Shown here: positions 26,426 to 35,010 of the stretch, piece by piece
Numbering within the stretch: position 1 is the stretch's first letter
How the letters are laid out: each line of letters starts with the position of its first letter
Assembly (NCBI RefSeq): GCF_022678645.1
Contig: NZ_JALBWV010000046.1
Span: 1-64,000, forward strand
Direction: 5' to 3'
DNA: 64,000 nucleotides
DNA from: Saccharopolyspora soli
GTDB taxonomy: Bacteria; Actinomycetota; Actinomycetes; Mycobacteriales; Pseudonocardiaceae
Translations under genes and position numbers: made by a program
Notes under the pieces: model-generated
Database searches by the model: none
Told to the model about the DNA's origin: nothing
The model's input: only the letters and a program-made list of their open reading frames with translations

Positions 26426-27457
26426 GTGGAAGACTTCTTCTCTTTCATCCTCTACCCGGTGTCGGCGATCTTGTGGTTCTGGCACAAGGTCTTCGGCTTC
26501 GTGCTCGGGCCGGACAACGGTTTCGCCTGGGCGCTGTCGGTGTTCTTCCTGGTGTTCTCACTGCGCGTGGTGCTGCTGAAACCCGCGATGAGCCAGCTGC
26601 GCGCCGGGCGCAAGATGGCGAAGTTCGCCCCGCAGATCCAGAAGCTGCGGGAGAAGTACAAGGGCGATCGCCAGCGCATGGCGCAGGAGATGCAGAAGCT
26701 GCAGTCCGAGCACGGGGTGAACCCGCTCGGCGGCTGCCTGCCCGCCTTGCTGCAGATCCCGGTGTTCCTGAGCCTGTTCCACGTGCTGCGCAACTTCACC
26801 CCCGGTGCGCAGAGCAACTTCATCTTCGACCGGGCAGGCGTCGAGTCGTTCATCAACGCCGACATCTTCGGCGCCAAGCTGTCGAACTGGATCACCCAGC
26901 CCGACGCCGAGCTCGCGCTGTTCGGCACCGACCGGACGTCCATGATGATCGTCGGCATCCCGCTGATGCTCGTCGCCTCGGTGGCCACCTTCTTCACCAT
27001 GCGGATCTCGGTGCGCAAGCAGACCGACGCCGCGATGGCCAACCCGCAGTCGGCGATGATGGCCAAGTTCATGATGTACATCGCGCCGGTCGGCGCGATC
27101 GTCTCCGGCTGGTTCCTGCCGATCGCGGTGCTGCTGTACTGGCTGGCCAACAACGTCTGGACGCTCGGCCAGCAGCACTTCCTGACCAAGAAGATCGACC
27201 GCGAGCAGGAGCGGGAGAAGGAGAAGGAGATCGCGGCCAAGAAGGCCGCGCCGCGGCCGAAGCCGGGGCAGAAGCCGGTGCGGCCCGAGGACAAGGCCGA
27301 AGAGGTCGAGGAACCGGCCACCGCGACGGCCGCGGAGTCCGGCAAGCAGGTGAGCAAGAGCAGCAACGGCCAGCGGCCCGGCGGTCGGCCGGGCACCAAG
27401 AAGAACCGGCCGGGCAGGCAGGCCGCAGCGACGAAGAAGGGCCGAAAACGTCGCTGA
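26426..27457 (+). CDS. yidC: YidC/Oxa1-family membrane protein insertase
   Basis: A 343-aa insertase that inserts and folds inner-membrane proteins with or without SecYEG. Five hydrophobic segments are visible, with the cytoplasmic helical hairpin (RKMAKFAPQIQKLREKYKGD) and the NPLGGCLPALLQIPVFLSLF region. The last 90 residues are a lysine/arginine-rich tail that probably contacts the ribosome. GTG 26426 follows AGGAG at seven bases. The usual rpmH-rnpA-yidC-jag neighbours are absent, so this may be a second paralog. A strong terminator follows. Confidence 0.93.
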   Translation: MEDFFSFILYPVSAILWFWHKVFGFVLGPDNGFAWALSVFFLVFSLRVVLLKPAMSQLRAGRKMAKFAPQIQKLREKYKGDRQRMAQEMQKLQSEHGVNPLGGCLPALLQIPVFLSLFHVLRNFTPGAQSNFIFDRAGVESFINADIFGAKLSNWITQPDAELALFGTDRTSMMIVGIPLMLVASVATFFTMRISVRKQTDAAMANPQSAMMAKFMMYIAPVGAIVSGWFLPIAVLLYWLANNVWTLGQQHFLTKKIDREQEREKEKEIAAKKAAPRPKPGQKPVRPEDKAEEVEEPATATAAESGKQVSKSSNGQRPGGRPGTKKNRPGRQAAATKKGRKRR

Positions 27458-27471
27458 CCTCGATAGCGAAA

Positions 27472-27499
27472 GGGCCGGTGGTCGGGTGACCACCGGCCC
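27472..27499. terminator. Strong hairpin between convergent genes
   Basis: A perfect 12-base-pair stem (GGGCCGGTGGTC with its complement) and a four-base loop lie between the convergent yidC and sortase genes. It could serve both strands. There is no T tract. Confidence 0.75.
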
Positions 27500-27513
27500 T
27501 GCCACGTGCGGGG

Positions 27514-28128
27514 TCAGTTCGGGGTGGCGATGACGATGCGGTTCTCGTCGTAGCCGAGGTCTCCACCGACGTAGCGACCACCGCAGGTCACCAGCACCAG
27601 GCGGTGCGCGCCGCCCTGGCCGAACAGCTCACGCGCGCGGTCCGGCAGCTCGTCCTTGTGCACGGTGATGACCTCGGACACCTGGTACCGCCATTCCCGC
27701 CCGGCATCGTCGACGACGGTCACGAGCTGGCCGGGCCGGGATTCCCACAGCTCGGCGAACGGCCCGACGGAGCCCTTCCAATTGACGTGGCCCGCGAGCA
27801 CCGTCGCGCCCTTGGGCGCATCCAGTCCGGCGCCCCACCAGGTGGCTTCCCCGATACCGTTCGGGACCGGCAGCGTCCCGGACCGGTCGAGCTCCTTTCG
27901 CACGAGTTCCGCTGTGCCGCCCTGCGGCAGCCGGATCGTGCCGGGCGGCTGCCCGGCAGGCACGTGCACCGGCTGCACGGGCAGTGCCTGCGGGGCGACG
28001 GCCGCTGCGGGGGCCGTTTGCTGGTCAGTGCTGGTGAACAGGACTCCGGTGACTACGACCGCAACCGCGACCAGCCCGATCGCCCCCGCCGCGACCAGCG
28101 TGAACAGCCAGCGGCGAGGCGCGCTCAC
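27514..28128 (-). CDS. Sortase (class F/E-like)
   Basis: A 204-aa membrane-anchored transpeptidase. A single N-terminal helix (about residues 8-30) is followed by the sortase barrel. The catalytic triad is visible: His in LAGHVNWKG, Cys in VLVTCGG and Arg in ENRIVIA. Its GTG start overlaps the stop of the upstream surface-protein gene as GTGA, so that protein is the expected substrate, which would be linked to the cell wall. The class is inferred from its length and the TCGG context. Confidence 0.9.
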   Translation of the reverse strand: MSAPRRWLFTLVAAGAIGLVAVAVVVTGVLFTSTDQQTAPAAAVAPQALPVQPVHVPAGQPPGTIRLPQGGTAELVRKELDRSGTLPVPNGIGEATWWGAGLDAPKGATVLAGHVNWKGSVGPFAELWESRPGQLVTVVDDAGREWRYQVSEVITVHKDELPDRARELFGQGGAHRLVLVTCGGRYVGGDLGYDENRIVIATPN

Positions 28129-29531
28129 CGCTTCCGCCCGCTGTCAGCGATCCGCCGTCGCAGCGCGAGCCCACCGGCCACCGCGACCACGGCCAGGCCG
28201 CCCAGCCCGAGCAGCCCGGCGGGCACGCCGCTGTCCGGCGCGGTCGGGTCACCGGCCGGGATGCGGATCGGCACGGTCGGCGTGTTCGGCTTGTTGACCA
28301 GGGTCAACTCCAGGGTCTCGCCCGACTTGAGGGTGCCGGTCACCGAGGGCGGGTTCGCCGGATCGAAGGCTTCCTCGTAGCCGCGTGCGGGCGCGACCTC
28401 GGTGAGCTTGACGTCCTGCGGAGTCCGCAGGTCGGGCACCGTCGCGGTGCCGTCCGCACCGGTGACCACCACGGCGGGTTGCCCGTCAGCACCCAGCAGC
28501 GGCGTGCCGTCCTGGCGCAGCGCGGGCGAGCCGTCGGTCGCGGTCACCCGCAGCGCGACTCCGGCGATGCCTGCCTGGCTCTCCGCGTCGACCTTGCCGA
28601 CGTGCACGGCGCCGGGCGCGGTCACCGCTGTCGTGGCGGCCTCGACCGACAATTCCTGCTCACCGCCGGTGGAAACGACACGCTGCGTCGTGTCGGGCTG
28701 GTTCACGGCCTCCCGCACGTAAGGCCGTTCGGCGGGTGCGGACAGCGTGCCGGTGATCTTCGGGTTCGGCCCGGTCGGCGTGACCTTGAGCACCAGCGGG
28801 CTGCCGTCCTCCGGCGTGGTGACCACGCCATCGGAGGCCAAGCCCTCGATCTTCGCATCGGTGAGCGAGAGCTCGACCGGGACACCGCCAACGCCCTCGT
28901 CGTCGGCCCGCTGCACCGTCAGGGTCCAGTCGGCGGTCTGGCCGATGGTCTGCTGGCCTTCAGGGGCGGCCAGCTCGGCCTCCCACGGCCCCCGGTTCGC
29001 CTCGGCCTCCGCCTCGAGGGCGTCGACGGCGTCCTTCGCGGCCTGCGGCAGCTTGGCGTAGTGGCTGTCGGCGTCATACGCGATCCGGGTGAAGTCGTTG
29101 TCCGGGTCCAGGTCCGCTTGGCTGCGCGGCGCGGCGGTCCAGGAGTGCAGCAGGTGCGCGAGCGCGGCGGCCTCGTCGGGGGACTGGGTGTTGCCGTAGC
29201 GCAGCAGCAGGTAGGAGATGTTCGCGGCCACGTCAGCCGGAATCGATGTGCCCCATTTGGTCTTGAGCTCGTCGCCGGGCCGGTACTCCTCGCCGCTGTC
29301 CGGTGCGGTCAGGGCGAACTGCACGCACCAGACCTGCTGACCGTTGACCAGGTAGGAGCCCAGCCAGTCGCGGGCACGCTCCCGACCGCCGTAGGGCTGG
29401 CCGGGTCGGGTCTCGTGTCCGATGGCCTCCTGCGGGTCGGCGCTCGCGGCGCCGGGTGTGGCCAGCAGGGTGCCCCCGGCGAGCACGGCGGTGCCCAGCA
29501 CCGCCATGAGCCATTTCCTGAACATGCGCAT
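28125..29531 (-). CDS. Sortase-anchored surface protein with SpaA-like domain
   Basis: A 468-aa secreted protein. The signal peptide (residues 1-32) ends near GAASADP. A domain with VWCVQFAL near residue 68 recalls thioester (Cys-Gln) adhesin domains, but the downstream TQ motif is not evident. The region about 310-420 resembles a SpaA/prealbumin-like domain (VHVGKVDAESQAGIAGVAL to LTLVNKP). The C-terminus has a sorting-like motif TAPDSG, a hydrophobic helix and RRR. GGAG precedes ATG 29531. It is upstream of and coupled to the sortase gene. It is likely an adhesin or pilus-type subunit. Confidence 0.8.
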   Translation of the reverse strand: MRMFRKWLMAVLGTAVLAGGTLLATPGAASADPQEAIGHETRPGQPYGGRERARDWLGSYLVNGQQVWCVQFALTAPDSGEEYRPGDELKTKWGTSIPADVAANISYLLLRYGNTQSPDEAAALAHLLHSWTAAPRSQADLDPDNDFTRIAYDADSHYAKLPQAAKDAVDALEAEAEANRGPWEAELAAPEGQQTIGQTADWTLTVQRADDEGVGGVPVELSLTDAKIEGLASDGVVTTPEDGSPLVLKVTPTGPNPKITGTLSAPAERPYVREAVNQPDTTQRVVSTGGEQELSVEAATTAVTAPGAVHVGKVDAESQAGIAGVALRVTATDGSPALRQDGTPLLGADGQPAVVVTGADGTATVPDLRTPQDVKLTEVAPARGYEEAFDPANPPSVTGTLKSGETLELTLVNKPNTPTVPIRIPAGDPTAPDSGVPAGLLGLGGLAVVAVAGGLALRRRIADSGRKR

Positions 29532-29964
29532 GCAAGCTCCAGTTCCGGTGGTGGAGGTGGCGGCGTCGCGTGCTCGTTCCGCGAACCCCGACCAGGAGCG
29601 ACCGACGCCGGAGGCGATACTTCCGATCACGGAGTGTGGCGACAAGAGGCCATCTGGCGGACCTTTTCGGTTACTCTGCGGTGACTCCGCGCCGAAGATC
29701 GCGCACTGGTCGTTGGTGTTGATCACCCGTTGGGCGGTAGCCGACGGAATCCGGGGTGTATTGCGTTCACCGGGCGCAGCGCCGCGCGATGGTTGCCAAC
29801 GCGATGTGATCGTTACCGTTCGCGAAACCGATACCGAGTAGTTTTGCACCGCGGTGGGGCTGGGTGAGATCGGCGGGTAAAGTCAGCTTTACCGAAGCGG
29901 GAACCGATCAACGCCCCCGATCGTTGTTCCGAATGACGGCGCAAGGCACGCCCAGGAGGATGAG
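29532..29964. other. Divergent promoter region, 433 bases
   Basis: This gap lies between the surface-protein gene (minus) and the Bax-inhibitor-like gene (plus). No coding sequence was found. An inverted repeat GGTAAAG-TCAG-CTTTACC (29876-29893), about 70 bases upstream of the plus-strand start, is a candidate operator. Confidence 0.5.
29876..29893. promoter_or_regulatory. Inverted repeat GGTAAAG/CTTTACC
   Basis: Two perfect 7-base arms are separated by TCAG, located 72 bases before the TTG start at 29965. It is a candidate operator for the Bax-inhibitor-like gene. Confidence 0.4.
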
Positions 29965-30753
29965 TTGCGCACAACGAGCAACCCCGCGTTCCGCAACCTG
30001 CCGACGTCCGGCGGTTACGCGAACTTCAACTACGGCCAGGGGCAGACCGCGCCCTACGGCCAGGCGCCGTCTGCACCGCCGCAGACCGCGCGTCCGATGA
30101 CCATCGACGACGTGGTCACCAAGACCGCGATCACCCTCGGCTTGGCGGTGATCACCGGAACGCTGACCTACCTGGTCGGTCCACCGGCCGTCGGGCTGGC
30201 GCTGCCAGCGGCGCTGATCGGTCTGGTGATCTCGCTGGTCATCGTCTTCAAGAAGAAGGTGAGCCCGGCGCTGGTCATCGCCTACTCGGCGGTTGAGGGC
30301 GTGTTCCTCGGCGGGATCAGCTACCTGTTCGGCTCGCTGTTCGACCCGGGGATCATCATCCAGGCCATCGCGGGCACCGTGGGTGTCTTCGCGGCCATGC
30401 TGGTGGTTTACAAGACCGGCGCGATCCGGGTGACTCCGAAGCTGACCAAGTGGATCATCGGCGCGGTCGCGGGTGTCGCGGTGCTGATGCTGGTGAACCT
30501 GATCGCCAGCTTCTTCACCCCCGGTGGTCTGGGGCTGCGCGACGGTGGCGGGCTGGCGATCGCGTTCAGCCTGCTGTGCATCGGGATCGCGGCGTTCAGC
30601 TTCCTGCTCGACTTCGACGCGGCGGACAAGGCGATCAAGGGTGGGGTGGACGCCAAGTTCGCGTGGTACATCGCCTTCGGCTTGATGACCACCCTGGTCT
30701 GGCTGTACCTGGAGATCCTCCGCCTCCTGTCGTACTTCCAAAGCAGCGACTAA
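29965..30753 (+). CDS. Bax inhibitor-1/YccA-family membrane protein
   Basis: A 262-aa protein with about seven transmembrane segments after a 45-residue Gly/Gln/Tyr-rich cytoplasmic N-terminus. The pattern matches the large actinobacterial BI-1/YccA-like family; bacterial relatives are pH-sensitive ion leaks or FtsH modulators. The start is an unusual TTG at 29965, supported by AGGAGG five bases upstream. A strong terminator and a family A repeat follow. Confidence 0.87.
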   Translation: MRTTSNPAFRNLPTSGGYANFNYGQGQTAPYGQAPSAPPQTARPMTIDDVVTKTAITLGLAVITGTLTYLVGPPAVGLALPAALIGLVISLVIVFKKKVSPALVIAYSAVEGVFLGGISYLFGSLFDPGIIIQAIAGTVGVFAAMLVVYKTGAIRVTPKLTKWIIGAVAGVAVLMLVNLIASFFTPGGLGLRDGGGLAIAFSLLCIGIAAFSFLLDFDAADKAIKGGVDAKFAWYIAFGLMTTLVWLYLEILRLLSYFQSSD

Positions 30754-30770
30754 CGAACCCGAACGGGAAA

Positions 30771-30807
30771 CGGGGCGCCACCGTCCAATGCGGACGGAGG
30801 CGCCCCG
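30771..30807 (+). terminator. Hairpin terminator with T4 tail
   Basis: CGGGGCGCC and CCGTCC pair with GGACGG and GGCGCCCCG, leaving one small internal mismatch and the loop AATGC. TTTT follows. It ends the Bax-inhibitor-like transcript. Confidence 0.8.
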
Positions 30808-30828
30808 TTTTCGCACACCCGATCGAAC

Positions 30829-30896
30829 GATCTTTTCGAGGTGAAGGGCACCTGTGACCAAGTAAGCCGGTCACAGGTGCCCTTCACTCACCACCC
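30829..30896 (+). repeat. Dispersed stem-loop repeat, family A, copy 1
   Basis: Perfect 19-base arms (30841-30859 and 30869-30887; GTGAAGGGCACCTGTGACC and complement) enclose a 9-base loop AAGTAAGCC. GATCTTTTCGAG leads in and CTCACCACCC follows. It lies between two convergent genes. Confidence 0.88.
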
Positions 30897-30956
30897 AATC
30901 GTGAAATCGGCTTGCCAGTCGCGGCGCTACGCAAACCGAGCCCAGAACTAAAAAAA

Positions 30957-32177
30957 TCAGGAAAGCCGTTCCAGGACCATTGCCATGCCTTGGCCTCCAC
31001 CTACGCACATGGTTTCCAGGCCGTAGCGCTTGTCGTGCCACTGCAGCGAGTTGATCAGCGTTGTGGTGATCCGCGCGCCGGTCATGCCGAACGGGTGCCC
31101 CACCGCGATGGCACCTCCGTTGACGTTCAACTTCTCCAGTGGGATGCCCAGATCCCGGTAGGACGGGATCACCTGGGCCGCGAACGCCTCGTTGATCTCC
31201 ACCAGGTCGATGTCGTCGATGCTCAGGCCAGCCCGCTTCAGGGCCTGCTTGGACGCCTCCACCGGGCCGAGGCCCATGATCTCCGGCGACAGCCCGGTCA
31301 CCCCGGTCGACACGATCCGCGCCAGCGGCGTGAGGCCGAGCTGTTCGGCCTTGGTGTCGCTCATGATCACCACAGCGGCGGCGCCGTCGTTGAGCGGGCA
31401 GCAGTTGCCCGCGGTGATCCGTCCGTCCGGGCGGAACACCGGCTTCAGCGCGGCAACGCCTTCCTTCGTCACGCCCGGCCGGGGCCCGTCGTCGGCGTCC
31501 ACGACGTTGCCGTCCGGCGTGGTGATCGGCGTGATCTCGCGGCTCCAGAAGCCGTTGGCGATCGCCTTTTCGGCCAGGTTCTGGGACCGGACGCCGAAGT
31601 CGTCCATCTCGTCCCGGCTGATGCCCTTGAGCCGGGCGAGGTTCTCGGCGGTCTGCCCCATCGGGATGTAGACGTCCGGGATCTTCTCCAGCGTGCGCGG
31701 GTCCGTCCAGGAGTCCGCGCCCTGCTCGGCGACCTGCTGCGTGCGTGCCTGTGCCTCGGCGAACAGCGGGTTCTTGGTGTCGTCCAGCGAGTCGGAGCTG
31801 CCCTTGACGAACCGGGACACCATCTCGACCCCGGCGCTGATGAACACGTCGCCCTCGCCCGCCTTGATCGCGTGCAGGGCCATCCGGGTGGTCTGCAGGC
31901 TCGACGAGCAGTACCGGGTGACGGTGGTGCCGGGCAGGTGGTCGTAGCCGAGCAGCACGGCGACCACGCGCGCCATGTTGTAACCCTGCTCGCCACCGGG
32001 CAGGCCGCAGCCCAGCACTAGGTCGTCGATCTCGGCCGGGTCCAGTTCGGGCACCTTGTCCAGCGCGGCGCGGATGATCTGCGCGGTGATGTCGTCCGGC
32101 CGGATGTCCTTCAGCGAACCCTTGCCTGCTCGGCCGATGGGGGATCGCGCGGTGGCGACGATGACTGCTTCGGGCAT
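30957..32177 (-). CDS. fadA: Acetyl-CoA acetyltransferase / 3-ketoacyl-CoA thiolase
   Basis: A 406-aa thiolase. The acylated cysteine is in TRYCSSSLQT, the histidine in IAVGHPFGMTGAR and the second cysteine in CVGGGQGMA. These act in thiolytic cleavage or Claisen condensation of acyl-CoA in beta-oxidation. AAGGAG five bases upstream fixes ATG 32177 (the frame is open for 16 more codons). By position it corresponds to M. tuberculosis fadA3 (Rv1074c), followed by the esterase and cbs genes as there. Confidence 0.94.
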   Translation of the reverse strand: MPEAVIVATARSPIGRAGKGSLKDIRPDDITAQIIRAALDKVPELDPAEIDDLVLGCGLPGGEQGYNMARVVAVLLGYDHLPGTTVTRYCSSSLQTTRMALHAIKAGEGDVFISAGVEMVSRFVKGSSDSLDDTKNPLFAEAQARTQQVAEQGADSWTDPRTLEKIPDVYIPMGQTAENLARLKGISRDEMDDFGVRSQNLAEKAIANGFWSREITPITTPDGNVVDADDGPRPGVTKEGVAALKPVFRPDGRITAGNCCPLNDGAAAVVIMSDTKAEQLGLTPLARIVSTGVTGLSPEIMGLGPVEASKQALKRAGLSIDDIDLVEINEAFAAQVIPSYRDLGIPLEKLNVNGGAIAVGHPFGMTGARITTTLINSLQWHDKRYGLETMCVGGGQGMAMVLERLS

Positions 32178-32372
32178 GGGAACTCCTTCGTTCGCGGTCG
32201 TGCGCGGCAAGACCAGCTCGGCCATTCACGACCGCCTCGGGCGACATGGCCTACCGATCGGTCACGTTAAGGCCGCGACCCCATCTTGGCGGTGATCGCA
32301 GCCCTCCGACAAGGGGCAAACCGACCGGTCAGTACGTGGACTCCCAGGGGCGTTTCGCCGTCGAGCGGATGG

Positions 32373-33299
32373 TCACGCGCTGGCGCGGCGGTGCAGGCGG
32401 CGGTTGAGGCGGGCCACGATGCGGCTGGTCGGGCGGCGTGCTTCGGCCGCCTCGGACCGGGTCGGGGCCAGCGGCAGCGGGCCGCCCTCCCACTCGCCGA
32501 TCGCCGCGCACATCGCTGGCAGCAGAATCCTGGTCGCGGCTTCGTAGCCCGCCGCCGACGGGTGGAACCGGTCCGGGCTGAAGAATTCACCCGGCCGGGC
32601 CAGGAACTCCGGCGACAGCAGATCGGCCAACGGCACCGCGTGCCCACCGGCGGCCTCCACCACGCGCCGCTGGGCGCGGCCGAGCGTGAGGCTCCAGTGC
32701 CGCGCGATGGAACGCAGCGGCTGCGGGATCGGCCGGATGGCCCCCAGGTCGGGGCACGTGCCGACGACCACCGCCACCCCCTCGGCGACCAGCCGACGCA
32801 CCGCGTCGCCGAGCAGGTCGGCGCATGCCGACACCGGCAGTTTGGAGGTGACATCGTTGGCGCCGACGATGATCAGCACCAGCTTCGGCGGGCGGACCAG
32901 CGCGGCGTCCACCTGCGCGGCCAGCTCCTGCGTGGTGGTGCCGACGATCGCGTGCGTGGTCAGCGCAACCGGCCGCTCCAGTTCCTCGGCGAGACCGCGG
33001 GCCAGCCGCACACCGGGCAGCTCAGCCGGGAAGTTGACGCCGAGCCCGGCTGCGGAAGAGTCGCCGAGCACCACGAGTTCCAGCGGCTCCACGCCCTCGG
33101 GCAGCTCTCTGCGCGGCACCGGGCCGATGCCCTTGGGCAGGTGGATGCCATCGGCGCGCAGCGGCTCGTTGGATGGTGGACCGATCACTCGGCGGGCGTA
33201 CCGGGATTGCCCGTTGAGCAGCCCGTACGCCGCCCCCGAAAGTCCCCCAGCGGTACCCGCTGCCAGCAACGCGAGTCGGAGAGCCTTCGCCGCGATCAT
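32373..33299 (-). CDS. Membrane-anchored or secreted SGNH/GDSL hydrolase
   Basis: A 308-aa protein with an N-terminal hydrophobic segment (about residues 7-30) and an SGNH hydrolase domain: block I GDSSAAGLGV (Ser nucleophile), block II glycine, block III GANDV and block V DRFHPS (Asp/His). The C-terminal 40 residues are basic. It acts on esters outside the membrane. ATG 33299 follows GGGAGG. It corresponds in context to Rv1075c, an exported GDSL esterase, and is divergent from cbs. Confidence 0.9.
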   Translation of the reverse strand: MIAAKALRLALLAAGTAGGLSGAAYGLLNGQSRYARRVIGPPSNEPLRADGIHLPKGIGPVPRRELPEGVEPLELVVLGDSSAAGLGVNFPAELPGVRLARGLAEELERPVALTTHAIVGTTTQELAAQVDAALVRPPKLVLIIVGANDVTSKLPVSACADLLGDAVRRLVAEGVAVVVGTCPDLGAIRPIPQPLRSIARHWSLTLGRAQRRVVEAAGGHAVPLADLLSPEFLARPGEFFSPDRFHPSAAGYEAATRILLPAMCAAIGEWEGGPLPLAPTRSEAAEARRPTSRIVARLNRRLHRRASA

Positions 33300-33541
33300 T
33301 CGGCCTCCCTCACCAGTCCCGCAGCCGGATTCCGGCCGCACCAACGGGGATGGAAATGGTCACCCATGCCGCCCCGAGCCCGCGCGGCGAACTGCCCCGT
33401 CATAGGCAAGACGCGGCGCGGGCCGAATTCGTTCCCTGGCTGTGTGTCGTACTCATGGTCCCCTGGGTTAGCCGGTGACCAGGCGATTAGGCTCGACGTC
33501 ACACCCCGCTGAACAGCAGTTGCGAAGGATTGAGGACGGAC

Positions 33542-34909
33542 GTGCACTACGTCGAACACGTCACCGAACTGGTGGGCAACACCCCGCTGGTGCGGCTGAA
33601 CGCGGTGGCCACCGGGCAAACCCCGGTGCTGGCCAAGGTCGAGTACCTGAACCCGGGCGGCAGCGTCAAGGACCGCATCGCGCTGCGCATGATCGAGGCG
33701 GCCGAGGAGTCCGGTGAGCTGCGCCCCGGCGGCACCATCGTGGAGCCCACCTCCGGCAACACCGGAGTCGGACTGGCGATGGTCGCCCAGCGCAAGGGTT
33801 ACCACTGCGTGTTCGTCTGCCCGGACAAGGTCAGCGAGGACAAGCGCAACGTCCTCAAGGCGTACGGCGCGGAGGTGGTGGTGTGCCCGACGGCGGTGGC
33901 GCCGGAACACCCGGACTCCTACTACAGCGTCTCCGACCGCCTGGTCAAGGAGATCGAGGGTGCCTGGAAGCCGGACCAGTACTCCAACCCGGCCAACCCC
34001 GAATCGCACGTGCACTCCACCGGCCCGGAGATCTGGGAGCAGACCGGGGGCAAGGTGACGCACTTCGTGGCCGGTATCGGCACCGGCGGCACCATCTCCG
34101 GCACCGGCGCGTACCTCAAGAAGGTTTCCGGCGGGCGGGTGCAGATCATCGGCGCGGACCCGGAGGGCTCGGTGTACTCCGGTGGCGGCGGGCGACCCTA
34201 CCTGGTGGAAGGTGTCGGCGAGGACTTCTGGCCGACCACCTACGACCGGGAGATCTGCGACGAGATCGTGGCGGTGTCCGACGCCAACTCGTTCGAGATG
34301 ACCCGGCGGCTCGCCCGTGAGGAGGCGTTGCTGGTCGGCGGTTCCTGCGGGATGGCGGTCGCGGCGGCGCTGGAGATCGCCAAGCGGACCGGCCCGGACG
34401 ACGTGATCGTGGTGCTGCTGCCGGACGGCGGCCGCGGCTACCTGGGCAAGGTCTTCAACGACTCCTGGATGGCCTCCTACGGCTTCCTCTCGCCGGACCA
34501 CGGTGGCGGGTCGGTCGGCGATGTGCTGCGCCGCAAGGACGGCACCATCCCGGACCTGGTGCACGTTCACCCGAACGAAACTGTCGCCGAAGCGGTGGCG
34601 ATCCTGCGGGAGTTCGGTGTGTCGCAGATGCCGGTGGTGAGCGCGGAGCCGCCGATCATGGCCGCCGAGGTGGTCGGCGCGGTCAACGAGCGCGACCTGC
34701 TGGAAGGGCTGTTCGCTGGCCAGACGAACCTCGCGGACCGCGTTGAATCGCACATGTCGCCGCCGCTGCCGACCATCGGCGCGGGCGAGGGCATCAGCGC
34801 CGCGTTGGCCGCACTGGCCGGTGCCGACGGGGCCATGGTGTTGATCGGCGGAAAGCCCGCCGGTGTGGTGACCCGGCAGGATGTTCTCGGATTTATCGCT
34901 GGTCGATGA
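33542..34909 (+). CDS. cbs: Cystathionine beta-synthase
   Basis: A 455-aa PLP enzyme that condenses serine and homocysteine to cystathionine (reverse transsulfuration). The PLP lysine is in GGSVKDRIA, the substrate-binding loop is SGNTGVGLA, and the phosphate-binding loop is GIGTGGTISG. From about residue 335 it carries two CBS domains, as in mycobacterial Cbs. GTG 33542 has GAGG six bases upstream and is preferred to TTG 33530. It heads the transsulfuration pair with metB, the proline-rich membrane protein lying between. Confidence 0.94.
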   Translation: MHYVEHVTELVGNTPLVRLNAVATGQTPVLAKVEYLNPGGSVKDRIALRMIEAAEESGELRPGGTIVEPTSGNTGVGLAMVAQRKGYHCVFVCPDKVSEDKRNVLKAYGAEVVVCPTAVAPEHPDSYYSVSDRLVKEIEGAWKPDQYSNPANPESHVHSTGPEIWEQTGGKVTHFVAGIGTGGTISGTGAYLKKVSGGRVQIIGADPEGSVYSGGGGRPYLVEGVGEDFWPTTYDREICDEIVAVSDANSFEMTRRLAREEALLVGGSCGMAVAAALEIAKRTGPDDVIVVLLPDGGRGYLGKVFNDSWMASYGFLSPDHGGGSVGDVLRRKDGTIPDLVHVHPNETVAEAVAILREFGVSQMPVVSAEPPIMAAEVVGAVNERDLLEGLFAGQTNLADRVESHMSPPLPTIGAGEGISAALAALAGADGAMVLIGGKPAGVVTRQDVLGFIAGR

Positions 34910-35010
34910 CGAGTTGTTACGGAACGGCACTACGCTGCTGGCGCATCAGATAGCGTGTGCTGACGTATGCCCAGGACTTTGCTTCACGCCCCGAGGGAGT
35001 AGGACACCCG

